This document shows, piece by piece, positions 6,663-13,426 of a stretch of 41,610 bases of DNA; the stretch's first letter is position 1, and each line of letters begins with the position of its first letter. The notes under the pieces were generated by a model, which was given only the letters and a program-made list of their open reading frames with translations, was not told where the DNA came from and searched no databases. This DNA is from a virus. The position numbers were made by a program, and so were the translations under genes. The stretch lies in IMG/VR virus record IMGVR_UViG_3300027796_000020, positions 1-41,610 of that record; one strand, written 5' to 3'.

Positions 6663-6788
6663 TCAATTCATCAATTCCCGCATAAGCGCGGTAAACTTCT
6701 TTTTGCTTCCTGCTATCTTTCGGAGTATCGCCCAGAGGCATGGAGAGAAGGCAAGGCAGGAGAGGAGGAATAATGCGAATATTTCCAT
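6663..6788 (-). CDS. 41-residue membrane micro-protein
   Basis: The ATG lies five bases after the stop of the 107-residue gene, without a clear Shine-Dalgarno site, so translation would depend on coupling. The first ~22 residues are hydrophobic (FALFLLSCLAFSPCLWAILR), followed by a basic segment (KIAGSKKKFTALMREL). This frame is more protein-like than the competing leftward frame at 6649-6897. It would be a single-pass membrane protein of unknown role. Confidence 0.45.
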   Translation of the reverse strand: MEIFALFLLSCLAFSPCLWAILRKIAGSKKKFTALMRELMN

Positions 6789-6793
6789 AACAA

Positions 6794-7117
6794 TCACGTT
6801 TGGGCGCAGAATTCGCAAAGCAGGGATTCAACGGCGGCTTGCTTGTCATCGTATGGCATATCCCAGTTGTTAACAAGCGCGCGGGCTTTTTCGTCATATT
6901 CGCGGATGTTGTTGGCGCGTCTGCCCGGCATCCCTCTGTATCCGGTGCAGATCGTCAAGCTGTAAACATGGTACACATCGAAATTCCATCCGTATACACC
7001 GCAGGTATACGCGCTTGCATTGTGATAATGAAGCAGGTGCTGAAGGTCGCAATATCCAGCCATAACGATATTAGAAGCACCGTTGACAATGGCCGCTCTG
7101 GTTGTCTTGTATTTCAT
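6794..7117 (-). CDS. Conserved-looking hypothetical protein, first gene of the leftward mini-operon
   Basis: A 107-residue protein with AAAGGACGG upstream of its ATG. It starts with a small basic segment (KYKTTRAAIVNGASN). A cysteine, histidine and tyrosine-rich middle follows (AGYCDLQHLLHYHN, YTCGVYGWNFDVYHV), then ICTGYRGMPGRR. I recall similar small proteins in Firmicutes phages and integrative elements, but no function is established. It is the first gene behind a near-perfect consensus promoter at 7183-7211, so it should be expressed strongly, possibly from the prophage. Confidence 0.7.
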   Translation of the reverse strand: MKYKTTRAAIVNGASNIVMAGYCDLQHLLHYHNASAYTCGVYGWNFDVYHVYSLTICTGYRGMPGRRANNIREYDEKARALVNNWDMPYDDKQAAVESLLCEFCAQT

Positions 7118-7182
7118 GTTATTTCCGTCCTTTCGTCTGCGCCGTCCTGCGCTGCGGTGTGATCTGGGTGATCACTGAATAC

Positions 7183-7211
7183 ATTATATAACAAGTGTTT
7201 CATTGTGTCAA
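7183..7211 (-). promoter_or_regulatory. Consensus promoter for the leftward mini-operon
   Basis: Read leftward, TTGACA (7211-7206), a 17-base spacer and TATAAT (7188-7183): both boxes are perfect sigma-70/SigA consensus. The -10 box lies about 65 bases before the first leftward gene. The spacer contains ATGAAACACT, also found in the opposing promoter. Confidence 0.8.
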
Positions 7212-7228
7212 TAGGTTTATTGAAAATA

Positions 7229-7244
7229 TATGAAATATTTCATA
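7229..7244. promoter_or_regulatory. 16-bp palindrome, candidate operator
   Basis: TATGAAATATTTCATA is a perfect inverted repeat lying 18 bases upstream of the leftward -35 box. Its half-site TATGAAA recurs in the rightward promoter spacer (7465-7471) and ATGAAA in the leftward spacer. A dimeric regulator could bind all three; this is inferred. Confidence 0.5.
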
Positions 7245-7455
7245 AAATATTATTAAAGCGATATGCAACACAATGGCCGGGGTTTTGTTTGTTGCGCATC
7301 GGCATACCCCAAAGCAATGCCGGATCGAATAGGGTACTGGAGGGGGATATGACAAAACGGTAGGGGGCGGGGTGAGCCTTCTAACCGCCGAAAAAATAAA
7401 AAAGACCCTCTATATTCCATCCCAAAAATAATTTTCAAAAAAACAAAAAAAGATG

Positions 7456-7484
7456 TTGACATATATGAAACACTATGGTATTAT
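7456..7484 (+). promoter_or_regulatory. Promoter for the serine recombinase
   Basis: TTGACA (7456-7461), a 17-base spacer and TATTAT (7479-7484), 57 bases ahead of the recombinase ATG. The spacer contains TATGAAACACT, shared with the divergent promoter. Confidence 0.7.
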
Positions 7485-7540
7485 TGACACAAGAAGGACG
7501 GAGGGAACAGGAAGCCCGCCGATTTTAGGAGGAAGCGAAG

Positions 7541-8104
7541 ATGACGATAGGATATGTGAGATGCTCGACTAAGGGGCAGAACCCGGAGAGACAAGAGGTA
7601 TTAATGGAACGGTTGGGGGTTGAAAAGGTATTCGTGGACATGCTTAGCGGAAAGGACATGAACAGACCGCAGTTGAAAGAAATGATGGGATTCATGCGCG
7701 AAGGTGATGTAGTTGTGGTTGAGAGCTTCAGCAGATTAGCGAGGAACACGAAAGACCTGTTGGATATGGTTGAGGTTATGCGGAAAAAGGGCGTAGAGTT
7801 CAAAAGCCAAAAAGAGGCGATTGATACCAATACGCCAACGGGCAAAATGATAATGACAATAGTTGCTTCGGTAAACGAAATGGAGAGAGAGTTATTGTTG
7901 GAACGGCAAGCCGAAGGAATTGTACTTAGAAAGGCAAGAGGCGAGTATAAAGGGCGTGAACCCATCAAGGTTGACCAAAAGCAATTCGAGCAAGAGTACA
8001 AACTATGGAAATCGGAGCAGATCAGCGCGAGAACGGCAATGAAGCACTTGGGGTTGAAGCCGAATACATTTTATAGAAGGGTTGAAAAGTATGAAAATCA
8101 GTGA
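7541..8104 (+). CDS. Small serine recombinase (resolvase/invertase family)
   Basis: A 187-residue protein of normal length for Hin/Tn3-type recombinases. The catalytic domain (about residues 1-135) has the nucleophile Ser9 in GYVRCSTKGQ, the conserved SRLARN arginine motif near 64-69, and the long helix E region (GKMIMTIVASVNEMERELLLER). A C-terminal helix-turn-helix follows (SARTAMKHLGLKPNTFYRRV). It would cut, rotate and rejoin DNA at specific dimer sites. The phage already has a tyrosine integrase, so its role is probably inversion, resolution or mobility of the cassette. It has its own promoter and an AGGAGG site, and overlaps the next gene by 14 bases. Confidence 0.9.
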   Translation: MTIGYVRCSTKGQNPERQEVLMERLGVEKVFVDMLSGKDMNRPQLKEMMGFMREGDVVVVESFSRLARNTKDLLDMVEVMRKKGVEFKSQKEAIDTNTPTGKMIMTIVASVNEMERELLLERQAEGIVLRKARGEYKGREPIKVDQKQFEQEYKLWKSEQISARTAMKHLGLKPNTFYRRVEKYENQ

Positions 8105-8309
8105 AATATATCCCGCGATGTCAAAAGCAAACCAGAATCTTGTTAAGAACACGCTCGTCGCCAATTTAGACTATATTCTCGAAGTTGGAACGGACGAAAT
8201 ATGCCAGATGATCATTGACGAAAACATGGATGTTTCCTATTTTGAGAATGTTTCAAAAAAGGTCGAGGAATACAAGTTATCCAAAATTCCTCCCGATTCT
8301 GTTTTTTGA
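8091..8309 (+). CDS. Hypothetical protein coupled to the recombinase gene
   Basis: A 72-residue, mostly helical acidic protein (SKANQNLVKNTLVANLDYIL, then CQMIIDENMDVSYFENVSKK). The ATG at 8091 is favoured over the TTG at 8082, and the gene overlaps the recombinase end by 14 bases. No known domain is recognised. Co-translation suggests a partner or regulator of the recombinase, but this is inferred from position only. Confidence 0.6.
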   Translation: MKISEIYPAMSKANQNLVKNTLVANLDYILEVGTDEICQMIIDENMDVSYFENVSKKVEEYKLSKIPPDSVF

Positions 8310-8317
8310 CAACCCCC

Positions 8318-8346
8318 TTGCAAACCCCGACCAAATAGTGTATAAA
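8318..8346 (+). promoter_or_regulatory. Putative promoter for the zinc-ribbon membrane gene
   Basis: TTGCAA (8318-8323), a 17-base spacer and TATAAA (8341-8346), 21 bases before the ATG at 8368. The leader would be very short but contains an AAAGGAGG site. Confidence 0.5.
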
Positions 8347-8367
8347 GGAAGAAAGGAGGCGATAGCA

Positions 8368-8586
8368 ATGTTAATGCGTTGCCAAGAGTGTGGATTGGAA
8401 ATATCGTCTGACAGCAGATATTGTCCGAGGTGTGGGAAACCATCGTTTGACCAAGAACAGTTTATAAGACTACAAAGCAGAAACGCGAGATCGGCAAACG
8501 GCATGTGGACGATTGTTGGGATAATTATGTTGTTGCTTGGTCTATTCCTTATATTTGGCGGTTCGTGTTCCATTAAACTGGTATAA
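8368..8586 (+). CDS. Zinc-ribbon membrane protein
   Basis: A 72-residue protein with an N-terminal double zinc knuckle (CQECG and CPRCG, four cysteines in the first ~30 residues). A polar linker and one transmembrane helix follow (MWTIVGIIMLLLGLFLIFGG) near the C-terminus. The ATG at 8368 has a strong AAAGGAGG site. Zinc-ribbon plus membrane helix proteins are common in Firmicutes, but their function is mostly unknown. It is the last gene of the cassette before the terminator at 8617-8651. Confidence 0.7.
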   Translation: MLMRCQECGLEISSDSRYCPRCGKPSFDQEQFIRLQSRNARSANGMWTIVGIIMLLLGLFLIFGGSCSIKLV

Positions 8587-8616
8587 TAATTTAACAACCA
8601 ACAACCGAGCGTCTTT

Positions 8617-8651
8617 GAACGCCTTACTTTAGAAAGTGGGGCGTTTTTATT
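8617..8651 (+). terminator. Intrinsic terminator directly before terL
   Basis: AACGCC (8618-8623) pairs with GGCGTT (8639-8644), with further ACTT/AAGT pairing inside, followed by TTTTATTTT. The T-run reaches the TTG start of terL, so read-through from the cassette should be reduced. Confidence 0.65.
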
Positions 8652-10313
8652 TTGGATTTAGAGCAAGAATTGCGGAATATCAAGGCATATATCGAGAAAA
8701 AACCTGAATTTCAAGCATATCAGGACTATTTTGACATGCTTCGGGCGCTTGGCAAAGAAAACAAGGCGAGTTCCTATGAGCATAATATGTGGCTTAGGCG
8801 AGAAACGGCAAAACAGGTCATGCAAGGCGAAGACCCCGTGGAATTGGGGAAATATTACGAGTTGAATAAGAAATCCTATCTGTATATGGCGGTTGATGAT
8901 TTAGACAGTTACTGTATCTATCTCGAGTGGAACAGGGAACCGCACAAGAAGTTCTATCAACCTCGGCGCAAGGTGTTAGCACCGTTGGTTCGGGACTTGC
9001 AGGACTTAGCAGACAGGAAGATTGACTTTTTGGGGGTATCAATGCCTCCGAGAACCGGAAAGAGTACGATTTGCATATTCTTCATGACTTGGCTCATGGG
9101 GAAAAACCCCGATGTGGCAAATGTCATGTCGGGACACAGTGACAAATTGACAGACGGGTTCTATCGTGAGGCATTGGCGATCCTGACAGACAGAGAGAAC
9201 TATTCGTGGTGTGATGTGTTTCCGACCGCAAGAGTGGTCGATACATCGGCAAAAAATGAAACTATTGACCTCAATCGCAAAAAGCGGTTTTCTTCGTTTA
9301 CCGCTCGGTCGGTTGGGGGAACATTGACGGGTGCCGTTGAAATCGGAACGGGCGGTTGCCTGTATGTCGATGACTTGATTGAGGATTTAGAGGAATCGCT
9401 AAACCCAGATCGTCTGCAAGCGAAATATGATGCTTACTTAAACCAACTAAAAGACCGCAAAAAAGACGGTGCGTTTGAGTTGATGGTTGGGACAAGATGG
9501 AATGTGTTTGATCCGCTTGGCAGGGTCGAGGAACAGTATAAAGACAACCCTCGTTATCGGTTTAGGGTTATTCCCGCATTGAACGAGGACGGTCAAAGCA
9601 ATTTTGACTATCCGTATCAACTTGGGTTCAGCAAAGAATACTATGAGGACATGAAAGCCAGTATAGATGACGCTTCATGGTGCGCCAAGTATATGGGTAA
9701 TCCGTATGTGCGTGAGGGGTTGCTGTTTCCGGTTGACGAGTTGCGATATTACAATGGGGTTCTTCCCGATGGGGGTTCTTTCGATGTGGCTGTCTGCGAT
9801 GTGGCGTGGGGCGGTGGCGATAGTTTGTCTATGCCGTTTTCTAAAACCTTTACAGGCGATGTTTATATTCATGATGTAATTTTCAATCAAGGCGATAAAG
9901 ATGTGACCAAGCCCGTTGTAATTGGAAGAAGCAAGCTGCACAAGCCCCATAAAGAGAGGTACGAGGCAAATAATGGCGGTGGGGAATACGCCGATGATGT
10001 TGACAGGCGGTTAAGAGCCGAAGGTGTTCACATTAACATCACCGCGAGGAAAGCGCCAAACAACCAAAGCAAGCTCGGGCGCATAATTCAATTTGCCCCA
10101 GATATTAAGAAGTTCTATTTTCTTAGCCCGGGCAGGGACGCGAACGGAACACCATATCGAAGCAAAGAGTATCAATCTTTCATGGATGAAGTAACTATGT
10201 TCTCACAAACGGGCAAAAACAAGCATGACGATGCCCCCGATAGTTTGGCAATGCTTGCCGATGAACTATTCCACGGAACCGCAAGGGTCGAGATCGGTCA
10301 AAGATTGTGGTAA
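8652..10313 (+). CDS. terL: Terminase large subunit
   Basis: A 553-residue packaging motor and nuclease. The ATPase domain has Walker A SMPPRTGKS near residues 130-138 and Walker B CLYVDDLIED near 236-245. The RNase H-like nuclease domain shows DVAVCDVAWGGGD near 378-390 and ends with DDAPDSLAMLADEL near 525-538. It should cleave concatemers and pump DNA into the prohead through the portal. The start is TTG at 8652, with AGTGGGG only loosely placed upstream; the first ATG would cut about 28 residues from the N-terminus. The start lies inside the tail of the upstream terminator, so expression may be limited. Confidence 0.95.
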   Translation: MDLEQELRNIKAYIEKKPEFQAYQDYFDMLRALGKENKASSYEHNMWLRRETAKQVMQGEDPVELGKYYELNKKSYLYMAVDDLDSYCIYLEWNREPHKKFYQPRRKVLAPLVRDLQDLADRKIDFLGVSMPPRTGKSTICIFFMTWLMGKNPDVANVMSGHSDKLTDGFYREALAILTDRENYSWCDVFPTARVVDTSAKNETIDLNRKKRFSSFTARSVGGTLTGAVEIGTGGCLYVDDLIEDLEESLNPDRLQAKYDAYLNQLKDRKKDGAFELMVGTRWNVFDPLGRVEEQYKDNPRYRFRVIPALNEDGQSNFDYPYQLGFSKEYYEDMKASIDDASWCAKYMGNPYVREGLLFPVDELRYYNGVLPDGGSFDVAVCDVAWGGGDSLSMPFSKTFTGDVYIHDVIFNQGDKDVTKPVVIGRSKLHKPHKERYEANNGGGEYADDVDRRLRAEGVHINITARKAPNNQSKLGRIIQFAPDIKKFYFLSPGRDANGTPYRSKEYQSFMDEVTMFSQTGKNKHDDAPDSLAMLADELFHGTARVEIGQRLW

Positions 10314-10368
10314 ACCACTACATATAGTTATAAAAACGAGCAAACACGGAAAATATAGTGTATTCCCC

Positions 10369-10397
10369 TTGATTTTAACTACTTTATGTGGTATAAA
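10369..10397 (+). promoter_or_regulatory. Putative promoter ahead of the metallophosphoesterase gene
   Basis: TTGATT (10369-10374), a 17-base spacer and TATAAA (10392-10397), in the 140-base gap behind terL and 56 bases before the ATG at 10454. Confidence 0.45.
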
Positions 10398-10453
10398 GAA
10401 GATAGGAAAAGTGCGTTAATGGGTGACGCTTTATTGGGTGAAATCGAGGTGGG

Positions 10454-11494
10454 ATGTTGAGCTGGAAACTCATCGCGGAAGATCTATTTCGGAAGTATGG
10501 CAAGAACTGGTCAAAAATCGCAGACGAAATGATGTATTTATTCCCGGGGTTAAAGCACTTTGAGGTTAAGGAAAAAATCAGGACGCATATAAGGCGAACG
10601 GCGCTGTTTAAGATGGCTGCCACGCAAGACGATGAATACGATATAGACATTTCGGGAATTGACCGAAAGCAATTCAAGCCCCCGATCGTAAAAGCGGTTG
10701 ACAGAAAAATGATGGCAGAGGTCAACATTGCCGACTTGCATCTTGGCAAACTCTGTTGGCATGGCGACACGCCAGAGAACTACGATTACAAAATCGCAAG
10801 AGACACGTTTTATTACATAATCGCGGATGTTATCGAAAACCTCAAAGGAAAACCGATAGAATACATAACATTCGTTTGGACTAATGACTTTTTCAACTCG
10901 GACAATGAGCAGAAGACTACAACAGCGGGAACACCGCAGGACACAGACATTCGGAGCAAGAAACTGTTCAATGTAGGCGTTGAGATGTTGGTGCGCGGCG
11001 TGGAAATGTTGGCGCGTGTTGCACCAATTAAGATGTTTTATACCCCTTCCAACCATGACGAATCGAGCAGTTACCACGCACTTAAATATCTCGAAGCGTG
11101 GTTCAGAAACGACCCAAACGTGACAATCAACACGGACGCATACCCTCGAAAGTATCAATTATATGGAAACACGCTGCTCGGTTACTGTCACGGAGCGAAA
11201 GAGGGTACGAGCAAGAGCAAAGAAAAAGCATCACGCCTCGCATCGCTTATGCCTCTCGAAGCAAGGGAGATGTGGGGACAAGCCAAGTTCTGCGAAATGC
11301 ACACGGCACACTTGCACAGCGAACACGTTTACGAGGAAATCAACGGGGTTATCGTACGCAGGGTATCAAGCCCAACCGCCACGGATGTATGGCATGCAGA
11401 AAACGCATATATCGGGTCAGTTCGCAAAGCGCAAACGTTTGTATATGACAAAGAGCGGGGTCACATACTGACCATTAACACGCCAGTTACATAA
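10454..11494 (+). CDS. Metallophosphoesterase (calcineurin-like) with N-terminal DNA-binding-like segment
   Basis: A 346-residue protein. The first ~50 residues (DLFRKYGKNWSKIADEM) resemble a Myb/SANT-like helix bundle. The rest carries the metal-binding motifs of calcineurin-type phosphoesterases in order: ADLHLGK near 93-99 (DxH), WTNDFFNSDN near 137-146, PSNHDE near 198-203 (GNHD-like), YCHG near 242-245 and TAHLHSEH near 282-289 (GHxH-like). Family members hydrolyse phosphodiesters in nucleic acids or nucleotides. Similar genes lie beside terL in several Firmicutes phages and may process DNA during packaging. The substrate is unknown. GAGGTGGG precedes the ATG. Confidence 0.85.
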   Translation: MLSWKLIAEDLFRKYGKNWSKIADEMMYLFPGLKHFEVKEKIRTHIRRTALFKMAATQDDEYDIDISGIDRKQFKPPIVKAVDRKMMAEVNIADLHLGKLCWHGDTPENYDYKIARDTFYYIIADVIENLKGKPIEYITFVWTNDFFNSDNEQKTTTAGTPQDTDIRSKKLFNVGVEMLVRGVEMLARVAPIKMFYTPSNHDESSSYHALKYLEAWFRNDPNVTINTDAYPRKYQLYGNTLLGYCHGAKEGTSKSKEKASRLASLMPLEAREMWGQAKFCEMHTAHLHSEHVYEEINGVIVRRVSSPTATDVWHAENAYIGSVRKAQTFVYDKERGHILTINTPVT

Positions 11495-11585
11495 AAATAT
11501 AGGTCTTGTGGGTAATTACGCTGCATTTATAACGCTTTGGGGTGGGGGGCGGCAGTGTAATAATTATGCAATTCTACCTTCCTTC

Positions 11586-11658
11586 CTCCTTTACCCTTGA
11601 AGCGCCGGGTCTATCCTTTCTCCCGGCGCGGATAGGGTGAAGATATAAACAAAAGGAG
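11586..11658 (+). promoter_or_regulatory. Structured leader of the portal gene
   Basis: An 8-bp perfect GC hairpin (GCGCCGGG at 11602-11609 with CCCGGCGC at 11622-11629) has no T-run after it. CTATCC in its loop could instead pair with GGATAG (11630-11635). Upstream, CTCCTTT (11586-11592) is complementary to the portal ribosome binding site AAAGGAG (11652-11658). This suggests translational control, without proof. Confidence 0.4.
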
Positions 11659-11666
11659 CGATGCAG

Positions 11667-13145
11667 TTGGCTGATATGAGTTTGTTCGGGCGCAGGAAAA
11701 TACTTTGTGATGACGAAGTTATAACGAGCGAAAATGTGGTGCGTGTCTTACAGGACGCGCTTCTTGTGCATAATCAGAACAGTATTGAGTGCGAATATTT
11801 ATATAATTACCGCAAAGGTGATCAGCCGATACTTGAAAGAGAAAAGACGATAAGACCCGAAATCTGCAATAAGATTGTGGAGAACGGTGCGGAAGAAATC
11901 GTGTCGTTCAAGGTTGGGTATTTATGCGGTGAACCCATTCAGTACATCAGCCGCAGTAGCGAGGATGGGTTATCGGAAGATATTAGCAAATTAAACGATA
12001 TGATGTTGATGTGCGGTAAATCCGCATTAGATAAAGAACTTGCAGAGTGGATGTACACTTGCGGAACATCGTATCGCATGGCAATGTCGAACACGCCGTA
12101 CATTGAATCGGACATTGTGCCGAAGATTGAAAACAGGAAAACGGATTTTTCGGAAGACGAAGCGCCGTTTGAGATATACACGCTTGACCCGAGATATACC
12201 TTTGTTGTTTATCATTCGGGGCTTGGTGAGAAGCCGTTGATGGCGGTCAAGTATATTCAGCAAAATACTGGTGTATCGGACAAATTGAAATCCGTTTACA
12301 GCGTTTGGACGAATAACAAATATTATGAAATCACAAACGATGGAGATGGAAAATCCAACATCATCACCAATGAACGCGAATTAAACCTGCAATCCATCCC
12401 CGTTATCGAATATCCGCTGAACAACGCACGGCAAGGCGTGATCGAAACTGTCATACATATCCTTGACGCAATCAATACGGTGCAGAGCAACAGGGTTGAC
12501 GGAATTGAACAATTTATTCAGAGCATGATGGTGTTGACGAACGCAGAGATAGACGATCAATCTGCGGTGGCAATTCGAGAAGCGGGGCTTATTAAACTTA
12601 AATCAATTGGGGACATTAAAGCGTCCGTTGAGATTATTTCGGAAGAACTCGACCAACAGCAAGTCCAAACATTCATTGACTACTGCCACCAGAGAATCCT
12701 TGAGATAGTGGGTATGCCGAACCGCAACGGCGGGTCAAGCACATCGGACACGGGCGCAGCGGTCTTTCAGCGTGACGGACACTCCTCGACCGAATCCCAC
12801 GCAAAGAGCGATGAACTCATGGTGAAAGAATCCGAGAGGAAACTGTTAAAAATCATTCTGCAAATCATGAGAAACACAGTTGGAACAAAACTCACGCTTG
12901 CAGACATTGATGTACACTTCACGCGCAGGAATTATGAGAACGGTCAATCCAAAGCACAAATCCTGACCAGTATGCTCGCTTCGGACAAGATCGCCCCCGA
13001 ACTTGCGTTCACGCAATGCGGAATGTTCTCCGACCCCGAAGATGCCACCAAGAAAAGTGCGGTGCATTACGAAAAGGTAAAAGCCGAGCAAGCCGCCTTA
13101 GCGGAAAAAGAGAAAAAAGAAACGCCGGGTGATGCTGTTGCGTGA
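11667..13145 (+). CDS. Portal protein (SPP1 Gp6-like)
   Basis: About 492 residues, of the expected length for SPP1 Gp6-like portals, the twelve-subunit ring through which DNA enters the head. Recognisable parts are NYRKGDQPIL with the following IRPEICNKIVENGAEEIVSF near 50-90, the middle region with PVIEYPLNNARQG near 245-260, the helix that follows (NTVQSNRVDGIEQFIQSMM), and the variable acidic/lysine tail. The TTG at 11667 is chosen because AAAGGAG ends eight bases upstream; the in-frame ATG at 11661 leaves only two bases and the ATG at 11676 leaves 17. It overlaps the Com-like gene at its end. Confidence 0.93.
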   Translation: MADMSLFGRRKILCDDEVITSENVVRVLQDALLVHNQNSIECEYLYNYRKGDQPILEREKTIRPEICNKIVENGAEEIVSFKVGYLCGEPIQYISRSSEDGLSEDISKLNDMMLMCGKSALDKELAEWMYTCGTSYRMAMSNTPYIESDIVPKIENRKTDFSEDEAPFEIYTLDPRYTFVVYHSGLGEKPLMAVKYIQQNTGVSDKLKSVYSVWTNNKYYEITNDGDGKSNIITNERELNLQSIPVIEYPLNNARQGVIETVIHILDAINTVQSNRVDGIEQFIQSMMVLTNAEIDDQSAVAIREAGLIKLKSIGDIKASVEIISEELDQQQVQTFIDYCHQRILEIVGMPNRNGGSSTSDTGAAVFQRDGHSSTESHAKSDELMVKESERKLLKIILQIMRNTVGTKLTLADIDVHFTRRNYENGQSKAQILTSMLASDKIAPELAFTQCGMFSDPEDATKKSAVHYEKVKAEQAALAEKEKKETPGDAVA

Positions 13146-13296
13146 GTTCCGATGTAAAACATGCGGAAGATTACTGGGGAAATATGAAGGGAGGGTGCAA
13201 ATAAAATGCCCTCGCTGTAAAACACTTAACGACACAACGGACAAACCAAATACACAGAGCGACTTGAGCGCCGATGAACAATCCGAATCTGGATAG
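13132..13296 (+). CDS. com: Com-like zinc-finger protein
   Basis: A 54-residue protein overlapping the end of the portal gene by 14 bases. Two CxxC pairs (C8/C11 in CKTCGRLL and C26/C29 in CPRCKTLN) with the spacing of the Mu Com family, followed by an acidic, polar tail. In phage Mu, Com binds the mom mRNA and activates its translation. Relatives sit between portal and scaffold genes in many Firmicutes phages that have no mom gene, so their role there is unknown. The end of the gene forms the left arm of the terminator at 13267-13313. It has no strong ribosome binding site; coupling to the portal gene is likely. Confidence 0.75.
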   Translation: MLLREFRCKTCGRLLGKYEGRVQIKCPRCKTLNDTTDKPNTQSDLSADEQSESG

Positions 13297-13313
13297 TTTA
13301 TTGGCGCTTTTTT
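13267..13313 (+). terminator. Long intrinsic terminator between the portal/com and scaffold genes
   Basis: A 13-bp stem (13267-13279 with 13296-13308, two G-U pairs) encloses a small ATCC/GGAT hairpin and is followed by six Ts. It begins inside the Com-like gene and would reduce transcription into scaffold and capsid genes unless antitermination occurs or a promoter lies downstream. Confidence 0.65.
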
Positions 13314-13426
13314 ATGCGGTAGAGAAACCGCTTTAACAAAAACCCAAACCAAATCAAACCGTCAGAGAAGACGTTAATCCCAAAGATAGTCGGAGATGAC
13401 TTTAAAGCCCAAAGGAGTAAACACAC

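Larger units (their letters stand above)
7118..7540. other. Divergent promoter region of the accessory cassette
   Basis: No gene is convincing in these 423 bases; the leftward frame at 7253-7462 has neither a binding site nor protein-like composition. The region holds two divergent promoters and a 16-bp palindrome (listed separately). It also has G-rich hairpins, including ATCGGCAT (7299-7306) with its near-complement at about 7318-7326 and GGCGG/CCGCC at about 7366-7390. No T-run follows the hairpins, so they are not terminators. Confidence 0.6.

Noticed and set aside
6535-7162. Rightward frames of 112 and 120 residues opposite the leftward mini-operon
   Set aside because: The leftward genes have ribosome binding sites, a shared promoter and a terminator in the correct order; the rightward frames have none of these.
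11602-11635. Hairpin plus downstream complement at the portal leader read as a pseudoknot
   Set aside because: No base would be left to span the 8-bp first stem, so both helices cannot form together. Only alternative pairing is possible.
11602-11640. The same hairpin as an intrinsic terminator
   Set aside because: It is followed by GGATAGGG rather than a T-run.
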